A stretch of DNA of 64,000 nucleotides, from assembly GCA_964019425.1 (NCBI GenBank), contig OZ025847.1, forward strand, positions 526,501 to 590,500, written 5' to 3'. How positions within the stretch are numbered: position 1 is the first letter of the stretch; each line of letters starts with the position of its first letter. The stretch comes from Flectonema sp. DT1601 (taxonomy: Eukaryota; Euglenozoa; Diplonemea; Diplonemida; Diplonemidae). A program made the translations under genes and the position numbers. Shown here in pieces: positions 1-11,300 of the stretch. The notes beneath the pieces were generated by a model. The model was not told the origin of the DNA and ran no database searches. It saw nothing but the letters and a program-made list of their open reading frames with translations.

Positions 1-1538
1 TACAGCAGTTGGAAGAAGAGGTTGATAATCTGAGAAAAGTCCATCATCTTCAGAAGCAAAAACAACGAATGCAATGCCGTCAAAAGATTAGTGAAATCAC
101 AAGCAACGACGAGAAACCGTTTTTTGGTGAAGCAGCTGTGTCGAAAATGATAGATCAGGTTTCAGTTTTATCCCCAACTGGAATATCACCAAAACACAAT
201 ATTCTTTCTATGACAAGAGTACGAAGGCTACGCAGTGCATGGAGGCCAAGCATCACTAACGCGGATGAAGAGATTCCTTCCAGACGAAGGTCTACGGTCA
301 TGGGTACTGTCTACCCAATGCACTTCAAATTAAACGACTTACAAACTTCATTAACAACTAATAAAAACATTATCATATTCACCTTACTGGATAGGTCTAC
401 GGTTTCCCTTAACACAATATTCGACACAAAACTCTTCGGCTACTCATCTGGGGACGTCCTTGAGTACACAACAGGTGATATCTCTGGTCGAAGATGTATC
501 ATCATAGGTACTTATAACAATCTGTTATACAGATATGAGTATCAAGGACCATCAGGACCGTTTCCCTTTAAGGGAGGAAACTACGATGAGATTAATGACA
601 TGCATCGTTTAAAGGTTATAGAAACAGGGAAAGCAATACCTGTGTGTTCTGCCTTCCATTTTGTGACTCATTTTGGAGATGTTGTTGTTTTCGATACATC
701 AGATGATGCTTGTGAAAAGTTTTCAGTTATTCACGGCCAGAGGTATTTCTGTCATGATGGACCTTGTTGTGGAAGGACGATTACTATCATAGGAACACTT
801 CCTGATGTTGACGGTTCAAAATATATTTGGGTTGCTGAAAACTGGTCAGGTGCGTATCCACTCACACTTGAAAGCAACGGAATAAGTACTTCGGGAGATA
901 TCTTTAAAGAACACGGACTCGAAATGCTATTTTATAGTAAAGTACCACCTTGGACCAGTGACTCTCCATGTATGAGATATGGCTATAAGTGCGTTGATAT
1001 AAGCTCATTGGCTCACAAGAGGTTTAATATATCCAGGGGCACTCGTTTTCAAATTTCAGGTCATGTTGCTGTCGTGTTGGGTGTTCATAAAGCATCACTT
1101 TTATATTGTTATGTTGGTGATACTAATAGGGTGTTCTCACTTAGTAAAGAAGAAGTGACTCAACTAAAGATAATTAACACGACAAAGACAGCTCCGTCTG
1201 GTAATCAAATTAGCAGTCAAATGGAAGAATATCGTGGAGGGGCATCAAGGAGTTTTCGATTTCTTGGATCAGGAAATCATGTCAATCTATTTGATACTCG
1301 TGATGAGACAGTTAGAACTTTTGGTCTTCGACATGGACAACGGATTCGTACAACTAATTCTAACAGAGAATCCTCTCTCAGTACGATAATTGGTGTTAGA
1401 AATGGACTGATATGGAGACAGGTAGATGGTGATCTTCACGCTACTGCCTGTAACGGAGCTCAAGGAGAAAAAGACATCCAATCCATGTGGTCTCCTCAAT
1501 CAATCGGTTTTGTTAAAGTAACGGAATTCATGGGATGA
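1..1538 (+). CDS. Partial protein with repeated ~100-aa beta-rich modules (5' end missing)
   Basis: The frame is open from the window edge, so the N-terminus lies outside; the first in-frame ATG is not necessarily the start. The window begins with a possible splice acceptor (tacag). The visible N-terminus is a charged, coiled-coil-like stretch rich in Glu, Lys and Gln. The rest contains about four copies of a module built on a 'vvvFDTsd..c..F...HGQR' motif followed 20-30 residues later by 'tIIGv....LiW..v.G'. The clearest copies are near nt 660-900 and 1260-1500. Similar 'HGQR ... TIIGV' modules occur, from memory, in conserved hypothetical proteins of kinetoplastids; I cannot name a function. 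No signal peptide, membrane segment or enzyme motif is visible. It ends in TGA, 660 bp before the next gene on the same strand. A cytosolic protein-interaction role is only a guess. Confidence 0.7.
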   Translation, partial: QQLEEEVDNLRKVHHLQKQKQRMQCRQKISEITSNDEKPFFGEAAVSKMIDQVSVLSPTGISPKHNILSMTRVRRLRSAWRPSITNADEEIPSRRRSTVMGTVYPMHFKLNDLQTSLTTNKNIIIFTLLDRSTVSLNTIFDTKLFGYSSGDVLEYTTGDISGRRCIIIGTYNNLLYRYEYQGPSGPFPFKGGNYDEINDMHRLKVIETGKAIPVCSAFHFVTHFGDVVVFDTSDDACEKFSVIHGQRYFCHDGPCCGRTITIIGTLPDVDGSKYIWVAENWSGAYPLTLESNGISTSGDIFKEHGLEMLFYSKVPPWTSDSPCMRYGYKCVDISSLAHKRFNISRGTRFQISGHVAVVLGVHKASLLYCYVGDTNRVFSLSKEEVTQLKIINTTKTAPSGNQISSQMEEYRGGASRSFRFLGSGNHVNLFDTRDETVRTFGLRHGQRIRTTNSNRESSLSTIIGVRNGLIWRQVDGDLHATACNGAQGEKDIQSMWSPQSIGFVKVTEFMG

Positions 1539-2198
1539 TGTTTGTGTTGTGTTATTTACACTTTCGATTTACACAATTTTTTTAATATATCTACGTAGTA
1601 GTTATGTTCTAACCTTTCCCTTGGTGATTATGTTTGTTAAGCTAAAAAAACCATTGTAGGTAATTCAAATATTTATTTTTTTATTTATATTCCCTCTCAG
1701 TTGTAAGATATTAATGCTAGTTTCTATACCTTTCACTCCTTGTTAGGGATGTGATGATAGCAGAGTCTGAGAGCAACAATCAGTTGATTAGTTACCGAAT
1801 GTATTATATGAGTTATTCTTGTCAGCTTTCAAGGGTATGGATGAGTCCTCACCCGCAGCTGACATACGAACATCTGTCCAGTCTTAACATCTGATCTTAG
1901 CAGTGTCACTACTATCGATAAATTATCTTTTTAAACTACTGTGTCCTTACTTACTACACTTGACTTCTCAGGTCTTAGTTGTGTTATCACTCTCGGAAAC
2001 ACGTTCTCGGGTTTGCCCGTCAGTAGTATTGGCTGTGGAATGTATTTCTCAGTTCTTAGTGATGTTAAGAGTCTTGGTAGTGGTAGTGGTATCCGCAACC
2101 ACTTCTTGAAGATCTTTTTATGAGACAGTCTTGAAATGGTGAGAATGAAATTTTGATTATTCCCTTCTGCGATTTGTTAGCTTCCCTCACCAGTTGTA
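1539..2198. other. Intergenic region, no gene seen
   Basis: AT-rich spacer with short poly-T runs. Open frames here are short and unlike known proteins. The last 45 bases hold pyrimidine-rich tracts ending in AG (cttccctcaccag) six bases before the next ATG, fitting a trans-splice acceptor or the end of a 5'UTR intron. Confidence 0.5.
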
Positions 2199-4238
2199 AT
2201 GTCAGAAATATGTCGAACTCTGCAAGACGAGATTTTAGTTTCTCTAAACGGAGCGAGAACAGCTCCCGCAGCGATGGCTTCTGTTGTTGATACTGAGGAC
2301 AGTTATATTGATTCTGAAAATGTTTTACAACTACCTGGATGGGAGAGAGGTATCCAATTAGAAGAAGGTGTTGCTGCTTATGATGAAGCAAAGGAAGCTC
2401 TTTTAAATTCAAAACCAATGCAACCACTTGAAACGTTACCTGATCTGACTAAAGTTGCTGAGAGCTACGCTTTGAGAATCGCAACAGAAATGAACGTTCA
2501 TAATGTTCACCCACCTGGGATTGATTTATTATCGAACCTAAAACTCTACTGTAAGATATCTGGATTAGTTTCTCTCAACCTAAGCAGAGGATTCTTCAAC
2601 ACGGGAAGCAGTGTTGTAGTTTCATGGTTAGTTCATGACGGTGATGAAAATCGCTCTCACCGGGAATCGATCATGCAACCATCATCTCAATATGTTGGTA
2701 TCGGCGTTGCAAAGTCAACTATCGACAATAGAATCTATATAGCTGCTTTGTTTTGTGATTATGCTGCTCCTTACACTGATACTGGTGATGTAATTGTTTC
2801 GCTTTTTAATAGCTATAATGTAAACACTACTGGTAGGCTTTCATTTGAAGAATATCAAATGTTGGTGACCGACCTAAAAATTCCGTTCAAACACACGAAA
2901 ACTGAATTCTACGAGCTTTACCCCAACGATAACACTACATCGAAAGACGCAGTTGGAGGGATGACGTTATTTCATCTGAGGAAGGCTTTGGGTGAATTTT
3001 TAGGAGATAAAAACGACTTGATAAGAACATTAATAACAGCAAAGAATGCTGGAAGATCTGTGTTATATTCAAGCAATGCGAAATACTGTCCAGATAAAGA
3101 AAATGAAATAATCCCTGACATTGAGGGATTGGAAATAGACAAGACATCGATTCTACGAAAACTAATAGATTTATATGATAGTAAAAATGGAGATTTAGTT
3201 GACGAAATGATTGAAAATTATAAATTTTCGGGAGAATCAGATGAGGTGAAACAGCTTATACTTTGTGAAGCTGCTGATACTCTGTTGGAGTCAAGAAGAG
3301 GTGCTTATCCGGGTAAGAATAAACTTCAGCTTTTAATCATGAGATTATACACCATGGCTGGCCCTGATATTGATGTTTTGATGGGGTTTCAAAATGTTCC
3401 AGACTATGATGAAAACAACCCAGCACCATGGGAGGCATACAAAAAAAGTTTTGGAAAAAACAGAAATGAAGCAATGTTCGGATGCGTAAACTGGGCACTC
3501 CGAACAAAAAATTGGGAAAGCATCAAAACCCACATCAAAACAATCTCTCTTCTACTGGCACTATGCCAAAGCACATACTTACCAGAACCTGTTTCATTAC
3601 ACAGAGGTTTAGCAGGGCTACCAACATCTGTATTGAACGAGCATCTTCATGTCAATGCAGCATCTGTGATTGACTGGCCTGCACCATCTTCTTGTGCAAC
3701 AGACCCGACTGTCGCAGAGTCGTACATTAAGGGTCTCGCTGCTAATGCTCAGAAGAATTCAGGGGGTACTGTACTATTCAGAATAGGAAACACCTGTCGT
3801 GGATTACCTCTTCAAGCGATTAGTAGATATCCGAAAGAATCAGAAATATTATTATCACCGTTGAGCAGTTTTCGAGTTCTCTACAGAGGATTAGGTGCTG
3901 ATGGGTTGCCATCTGATACGGTAGTGATTAATGCTAAAAATACTCAACCACTTGATTCCTCTGAATTTGGTAAATTACTATCAGAGTTCACTACTCGATG
4001 TTTAGATGATTGTGTTGCTGCTTCTGCTCGTCTCATCACGTCATCCGACTGTATAAATTCAAAAATCTCTGAATCACTAGCTGAAATAGCAGTCCCTGCT
4101 AGTAGAAGTGTCGATGAACTGTTTGAAATAATGAAAAGAAAAGAACGAGAACTCTCGTCTTCAATGAATGGAGCAGCCTGTATTATATCATCAACTCTAA
4201 CCGTTGAAACAAGTGATCCAAATCTGGTGTTTCAATGA
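2199..4238 (+). CDS. CAP (SCP/PR-1-like) + EF-hand + ADP-ribosyltransferase fusion protein, 679 aa
   Basis: Three modules in order. (1) Residues ~10-195 read as a CAP domain: an N-terminal helix, an 'EAKEALLNSKPMQPLETL' segment typical of protist CAP proteins, and a late 'SHRESIMQPSSQYVGIG' motif matching the HR.NIM.p.f..VGIG signature. (2) Residues ~191-225 form one EF-hand-like loop (NVNTTGRLSFEE). (3) Residues ~390-590 resemble an R-S-E class mono-ADP-ribosyltransferase: R469 in LHRGL, a Ser pair at 497-498, and E547-S-E549 in KESEILLSP. The ExE form is the one usually linked to arginine-specific transfer. No signal peptide is visible, so it is probably cytosolic, unlike most CAP proteins. 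Single exon. The start ATG lies just after a pyrimidine-rich AG acceptor. The domain calls are motif-based; the CAP active-site residues are not all clear. Confidence 0.7.
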   Translation: MSEICRTLQDEILVSLNGARTAPAAMASVVDTEDSYIDSENVLQLPGWERGIQLEEGVAAYDEAKEALLNSKPMQPLETLPDLTKVAESYALRIATEMNVHNVHPPGIDLLSNLKLYCKISGLVSLNLSRGFFNTGSSVVVSWLVHDGDENRSHRESIMQPSSQYVGIGVAKSTIDNRIYIAALFCDYAAPYTDTGDVIVSLFNSYNVNTTGRLSFEEYQMLVTDLKIPFKHTKTEFYELYPNDNTTSKDAVGGMTLFHLRKALGEFLGDKNDLIRTLITAKNAGRSVLYSSNAKYCPDKENEIIPDIEGLEIDKTSILRKLIDLYDSKNGDLVDEMIENYKFSGESDEVKQLILCEAADTLLESRRGAYPGKNKLQLLIMRLYTMAGPDIDVLMGFQNVPDYDENNPAPWEAYKKSFGKNRNEAMFGCVNWALRTKNWESIKTHIKTISLLLALCQSTYLPEPVSLHRGLAGLPTSVLNEHLHVNAASVIDWPAPSSCATDPTVAESYIKGLAANAQKNSGGTVLFRIGNTCRGLPLQAISRYPKESEILLSPLSSFRVLYRGLGADGLPSDTVVINAKNTQPLDSSEFGKLLSEFTTRCLDDCVAASARLITSSDCINSKISESLAEIAVPASRSVDELFEIMKRKERELSSSMNGAACIISSTLTVETSDPNLVFQ

Positions 4239-4405
4239 TGTTTTTTTATAACGCAAGAACTTAGTTGTTTTTGTCTGCCTTGACCGATTTAACAGCACCA
4301 TTCCTTTTTATTTTTTATTATAAAATTTGAAAAATTAACTACTATTCTCTTGACACAGAACTTAATACACAAACATAATGCTCTAGCTAAACAACGGTAC
4401 ATAAG

Positions 4406-7400
4406 ATGACGGGTTTTCACCAGGCTATGACTATCATCGCTGGTGATGTTCAAAAAGTTAACACTCGAAACTTCGCGATTGATTTACTTCAAAGAATGGA
4501 TTTAGAACCGGAGAAACTAGCAGAAAGCTTCAGACAATACGCGAGAACAACGTCAAGAAAAGAATTCGGAGTAATGAGCCTTACCAGTGATGAGTTATTT
4601 GGGTTTATTCAAAGACTAACAATCATAAATGAAGGAAGGAAACGATTAATGAGAATAGGAAGGTCTGATGCACGTCTATGCCTGGGATACCTTCGAAATA
4701 ACGCTGAAGATCTCTTTAGGGCAATTGATATCAGTAATACTGGTTCAGTTACTTGGAGTGATTTTTTATCATTCTTAGTTGAGTCGACGATGAAAGGAAG
4801 AGTTGAACCAAACAGTGATATCCACAGCTATAATCTGTCATCTACATCTCATAGTAAGCAACAAGTTATGCAAAAGATTTCATACTTGCCGACGATTGAT
4901 AAAATATTAATTAACACCGCAAAGAGTATTCGAGTAGCTGATTCACGAAACCCAACAACTCAATTCAGTTCTATTCACATCCCTGGTAAACTATTATGCA
5001 CGACATACCTTCCAGAATATCGGTTGGTAGCGGCTGCGTCTGCAGACCTCCACGTTAGATTATTTGATGTAAAAACAGGTTTGTGTAATTAACAATATAA
5101 GGGAAAAAAAAAGCAACAAAAACACAACTAACTCAACAACAGGAAGAAGCAGATCATCTCAACGTTGTGAAGAAAGTCAAATATCAATGGCATGGTATAA
5201 AAGAGAGAAAAGACTGTACACCGGATCTCGATGTGGACATGTTTCATGTTGGGGATTGAAATTTACTAGAGATGGAGAGAGAGATGTGTCAGAAGGATTT
5301 GACGCGACTGACATCCCAAATGTTAACATCCAACAGACGTTACTAAGACAGAGCCAACCTCATCATAGTCCTGTTCAGGCTATAATGTTTCTTCCTCTCA
5401 GTGATAAAGTAGTTTCTGCTTCACTTGATCCAGCAGTTGTTATCCAAGACCCCTTACGACCTGATGTAGTTGTCGCATATGAGGGTGTAAAAGCAGGTAT
5501 CCTTGACTTAGCATTCTCATGTGACAACGGGTTATTACTAGCAGGTGGATTACAGAGAGAAGTTATGGCATGGCCTTTATCATCAGCAAGACATCCTCCT
5601 TTAGTTTTGGTTGATAAATATCATCCTCATTGTAATCCGGTTGTTGGATTACATGCGGTAGCAGGAACACCACAAATCATTAGCTTTGGATCTTGTGGTA
5701 TGATTAAAATTTGGGATTCTCGTACTCTACGTTGTGTTCAGACTATTCTAAAGCCTCAAGAAGAAGGATCAACTATTGGAACAACACTACCTCACGTAAA
5801 GGGGATCAGATCAGAGTATTATCAAGCGATGACTTTTATTGATGATCGAAGAACTATTATTGTCAACAACAGAAGATCACTTTACTTTTACGACTATCAA
5901 CATGAGATTCAAACAACAACTGCTGAGAGGAGAAGCACTGCTGACAGTCATCCCATAGCAGGTGCCTTATACGAAAATGGCGGTCAAATGCTCTACATTG
6001 CTAGTGGAAACCGAATTCGTTGCTGGGATTTATCACTAGGTAGAATATGTTCTACTTTTACTGGACTAGTTCCGTCATCAATTGTAGATAACGATTCGTT
6101 GTCTTGTATGGCAACACCGAATTCAACTGGTCGGAGTGTCCTTCATTTAGGAACTTACACAGGAGATGTTCGCTCTTATACTTCGTGTAACGGAAGTTTA
6201 ATATCGACGTACAAGCCGTTGGTTGATGTTGTTGAGAGGGGTTCACCACCTCAAAGTCCAAAAAAAAAAACATTTTCATGTAATGAGATACGAAACTTAA
6301 TTCCTGTGGTTGCCAATAACCATAAACAAGCTAATCTACTACTTGGATACGGTTGGGGCGATCCGAGAACGGTTTTTGTTATAAATTTAACAGCGAAAGA
6401 GATTACGAATTCGAATTCACTGCCGCAAGATTTCACAAAGAAAGTAATATCTGGATACATTGCAGTTGGACTACAAGAAAGCCATTTAATGATAGCAGAA
6501 GGCTACTGCTTAGAAATATGGAAGCTACATGATCGACCTCAATCATCTATCGTCCCATTTAAAGCAGCTCAATACCGCAGTGAATCTGAAAACGATGACT
6601 ATCAGTTTTCCATCATAAAATGGCTTAGTCCTAATTCACCGATTTGCATCGCCGCACGTGCAAACGGAGATTTAATTTTCGTTAAATATAATAAATATAA
6701 AATAACAATTGAACCTGTGTTGACTATTAACGGTATTTTTAAACCAACTCCGGATACGCCGATTGTTTCTCTCACATCGTTGTGTTACAGCTCTGCTATG
6801 AGTTGTGTTTATACAGCTGATGAGAGAGGTTTTCTTCAGTACGTGGATATTATTTCCGCATCAACAAATTTACCTCTGGATCCACTGGTTTTGAAATCAC
6901 CTCATAAAGTTCTTTCAAAAGAAATATTACATTCTCCTGTTCAAGGACATAGTCTCGGCATAACTCAAATCCTAACAGTGGAAGCATCGCCATATAACTT
7001 AGCAGTTTCATATGGCGCTGATATTTGTGTGAGAATATGGACTTCTGCGTTGATCCCAGTTGGATATTTGGATCCTTACGAAGTTACTGAAAACTATTTC
7101 ATATCAAAAGCATTGAAGAGTAGCGGAGAATTAGAAGGAAGGAATAAACTGGAAATATCTGAAGAGGGTGAGGGTTCAGATCCTGTCGTTGAGTTGAATG
7201 AAAATAAATCAACTACTGAAGAGATTAAAAAAACACTTTCAATTTCGATTAAGACTGAGCCTTCGTTAACAACATTTTTAACTGACGGTTGTTGGCAGGC
7301 TGATAGTGCACCTGACACATCTGATGTTATCCTTAAACCTGACTTAACATTAAGTAGTCAAACACAACCAAGACCCTTAAGCCCGAAATACGTAGTTTCG

Positions 7401-7937
7401 TTAAAAAAATCAGTTGCTGACAAGAATGTTTCTGTTTCACTTGCGGTAGCTCCAGCTCCACGTAGTCTTAAGGGAGTCGGTACTGGGCAGAGATCGGTGA
7501 ATCGAAAATCAGAAAAAATATTAAAAATGATAGAGGAGGGTAACTCTTTGTTTGATATTATGATTCACACTTGTAAAACTGGTCGTAGCAAAAATACTTT
7601 GAAACACTCGCGATCAACCGCTGCGGAGAGAAATCGTAGTCGGATTCGAACAGAAAATAGAAAAAGAGATTTAGAAAAGCGGATTCACAATGTGATACAC
7701 GCAAGTCCATTAGCTGCGATGAAACTTTGTGATACGGAGCTCTTAATAGCAGCGGAAAATAGAAAAACGAATCAACAAACGGTTGAGCCACAACCCAAAC
7801 CAGACGTTCCTCTCAGGCAGAAAACATTACCATCGTTGTTCCGTCAATCACCCCTTTCGTTAAATATAAAAAACTATGATGAGATTTCTGTTAAACCAAT
7901 TGAGGTATTAGATCTCCCTCCTGCTTTTTCAATTTAA
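4406..7937 (+). CDS. EF-hand and WD40-repeat protein, two exons, 1,155 aa
   Basis: Exons 4406-5078 and 5143-7937; the 64-nt intron (GTTTGT...AACAACAG) joins in phase 1 and rebuilds the WD strand '...RLFDVKTG-RSRSS...'. An EF-hand-like region lies at residues ~105-135 (AIDISNTGSVTWSDFLSFL). From about residue 195 come WD40-type repeats with phrases such as 'LVAAASADLHVRLFD', 'IISFGSCGMIKIWDSRTLRC' and 'LAVSYGADICVRIWTS', probably making two propellers. The last ~280 residues are low complexity and basic. EF-hand followed by WD40 repeats resembles metazoan WDR49/WDR64, which are often cilium-associated; that link is an inference. The start ATG is 167 bp after the previous stop, with a pyrimidine-AG acceptor (ctattctcttgacacag) about 48 bp upstream. 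Confidence 0.8.
5079..5142 (+). other. cis-spliced intron of the EF-hand/WD40 gene
   Basis: Starts GTTTGT and ends CAACAACAG. The 3' end is rich in A and C with no pyrimidine tract, like other within-gene introns here. Splicing keeps the frame (phase 1). Confidence 0.8.
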
Positions 7938-8393
7938 GCAAGTTAAAGAAATAATTGGTAGCTGTCTGTTTATTTACACTACCTTCTTAGACCCACACCT
8001 CGGGGGTTATTTTTGTTTTTGTTTTGTTTATTGCGTTTTTGGAGAAATCTGAATATCGACCATTTTTCTTTTCAGAAAATGGGTATTTTTTCTTTTTTTT
8101 TCTTGAAATCTGATTTTAAAATATCAGATTAGTTAGCTGAAGGTGTTGTGACACTAATCTGGAACCCGTTATGCTTGTAGACATTTACCTTTCCCTAAAC
8201 AGGCCTTTCCAAGAGAATCAGCCGATAAACGGCAGCCATGGAAGGCAGCACATGTTAAAAAACGATTATACTATATTCACCCATAAAATCAGATTACGTA
8301 GTTAACTTATGGTGTTTGTGACGCTAATCTGGAACGTTATGCTATCTTTCCCTTACAGGCCTTTACAAGAGAATCAGCCGATAGACGGCAGCC
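7938..8393 (+). repeat. Tandem duplication of the DOP1 leader (splice acceptor, 5'UTR, start codon)
   Basis: Copy A is about 8118-8254 and copy B about 8284-8420, which continues into DOP1. Both contain a pyrimidine-rich acceptor (AG at 8211-8212 in A, 8357-8358 in B), then near-identical 5'UTR (gcctttNcaagagaatcagc) and a start codon. In copy A the ATG at 8238 opens a six-codon frame ending at TAA. In copy B the ATG at 8394 opens DOP1. The copies differ by small gaps and substitutions. 7938-8117 holds only poly-T-rich spacer. Confidence 0.8.
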
Positions 8394-11300
8394 ATGGACT
8401 TCGATGATGAGCAGCACATGAAGCTTCCAAAATTCAAAACTTTTAAAGAAGATATGTTAAAAGCTCTGATGTCGTTTGAGAAGGCGAAGGATTGGGCAGA
8501 CATGTCGAAGGCAATATTAAAATTGCAAAAAACGATCACGAAACACAAAGATGTTGGTGTCATCCCAGAAAAACTACTTCTATCAAAAAGATTAGCACAG
8601 ACGCTTCTTAGCAGTTTGCCAGCAGGTTTGCACAAAAAAGCTCTTGCTACATACCAACTTCTTTTTGCAGAAGGTGAGAAGGTGATTCCATCGGACTTAC
8701 CACTCTTTGCTGCTCCAGTTTTTAAATTATTCCCGGATGCTGCAATTGATGTAAAACCCATTATACTGGAGATTATTGATAAGTATTTTGTAGACAGGCT
8801 TTCACCGACTGAATTCAGACCAGCCCTTGGAGGTTTCCTCTGCAGTATGCTTCCAGCATTAGAAGAAGAGAACAGTGAGTTATATCCTGATGTTTTGCAT
8901 ACTTTACAAAAGGTTCATCAGAAATTTGTAGATGAAGATATGCTGTGTAGTTTTATGTTTCATATGTGGGAGGCTGTGAAATACCACGCTCCTAGTAGAG
9001 TAGCAGCTCTAACTTACTTAGGCACAATCATCCCGAGATCAGCAGCAGAACTTATTAAAGATGTTGGCCTACTCGGAGGCAACAAAGATAAATCTCCTGC
9101 CGCAGCAAGCATCAGTTGTGCGCTACGAAGTGGTGAAGAACGAGCAACAAGACTAGCGCTCGATCTACTAAATCAGTCGTTTAAACTATCAGAAATAGAT
9201 CTTATTCTTCCCCTAGAAAGCTCATTACCCATTGTCAGTTGTGTGCTAGTTATTATGTCAAAACAGGAATTGGCTTTGACCAGACGAGTGTCAAAATGGT
9301 TTAATGGGAGAACTGATGACAAAGCAGATCCAATTTATTACTCAAAATATGCATCAAGCAAGATTAGCACGTCGTTTATACAGCTTATTGAGAATCCTGG
9401 AACGTCAAAAAACACTGTTGTGAAACTAATGGATATGCTAGGTCCTGAAACCCAAGAAGCAGTCATTAGCCAATACTGCTCAATGATGATAAAACTTCCT
9501 AGGGAAATAACTCAACAGCAATTACAAGAATCAACGAATAAGGGATCACCGACGTCAAAGGCGAATGCTACAAGATATTTGGTTCAAAAAGACGCTTTGA
9601 AAGCTATTAAAAGCGCAATACTCCTTGAACACATACTTCGTTTGTTATCCGTTCCGGAAGACGGCAGTCGCCACTCAACGGAATTGTTAAATACTGCTAA
9701 GGGTACGCTCAGCGTCGTTAAAATATTATCTTCGATGATATCATTTGAAGAAAATGAACAAAGAGATCCTTCAAAAGAATTGGGATTACTGACTGCCCTC
9801 AGCAATCAAATTCAATTCATTTTAAACTGTAGTTGCACAGACTTGGAAGAGGCATCATCACAGCTTCAATCTGTTGGTATTTATTTGGATTGTTTTCGAA
9901 TTTTACAATCGAAATATAAATCCACCTTATCAATGGAAGATGTTGGTGCTGTTTTTCGTCAATTTTCACAGTTGGTACATTCTATCATTGATGTTCTTAG
10001 TGTTGTTCCGTTTAAGGGTGTTTCGACAACTCCGTTAGTGGCCGATGTGTTAAAAACAACTTTTAACAGTTTTCGTGAGAACATTAGCACCACCATTGAA
10101 TTACAAGACAATGATAACAAAGGAATTAATATCAATTTGCTTGATGTAGAAGTCAGCGGAGGTACAACAACCCTCCCACTCTGGTTTAAGGATTCCCTCG
10201 CCCTGTGCAGCGATTCAAATCACGACATTGCAGTCGTCGCTTGTCAATTCGTAATCGACGTCATTTGTTCTTCTGAACCTCAAATTCTCCCGGAGCCGTT
10301 ACTACAAACTTTATTAGAAGGAATCAGTTTAAAGTCAACATTAGTTATACTTTGGGACTCGTTAACACCTCGTAATAGAAATTTATATGCGACATGTAAA
10401 CAACTCGTTCAAGTTTATGGTAAAGGTGGAAAATGGGCTCAAACCCTAAAGAATGTTATGGTAGAGAACTTAGAAGATCACAAAGAAAGTGGAGGTAGGC
10501 AGGCGTTAAGGATAAGTAATTCGGGATTTTCAAAATTTTGTATTATGTGGGATGTAACTCAGCAGCTTGGATTCTTAGATCCTCACATGCTTAAGGAACC
10601 TCTCCGATTAGTGTTGGACACGTTAGAATCGGAATCTCCTCTTGAACGTCGTAAGGGAACTTCATTTCTTGCAAACTACTCGCAATGTTCAGTTCAGTTA
10701 ATAATCGATCCTTACTTTGAAATTCTATTCGATCCTCAAAATCAAGTTCTCGCATCATCCGTCGACGCATCTGACCATCGCCGCCTCAACTACGTCATCA
10801 CCGCTCTACATGCAGTCATAAGTCACAGCCCTAAGACATTGGTATCTTCGATGTTGGCTGATACTGCTATTTCTGCTGAAATAAAAAATGCGTTTTCACG
10901 TAATGATGCCTACAGCCAATACGTTATAGTTGAAAAGAATCACACTGGACAGTTAATGGGACCATCTTACTTGTCATTACTATGTGGAGTGTGTTTGTCT
11001 GTGATAAAAACTGGTCATAAGGATATGGGTGTTCAATGTGCTCAATTGTTGTCATTGGCTTTAGCGAAAGGTGAGAATAACATTTCATCAATGTTGTGTA
11101 TTGGAATAGTGAATCATATGTTAACCATTCAAGAAGATGATGCAACCACAGTTGATCCTTCACTTATTGAAGTCGTAGTTACAGTTTTTGAAATCCTCGA
11201 TAAGAACTCATCTGGTCTTCGCTACACCATCACCAATGATTCATTCATCTCAATACCGTCAGATCAAAAACCCCTCTCCACTACTATCCCAGAACCTATC

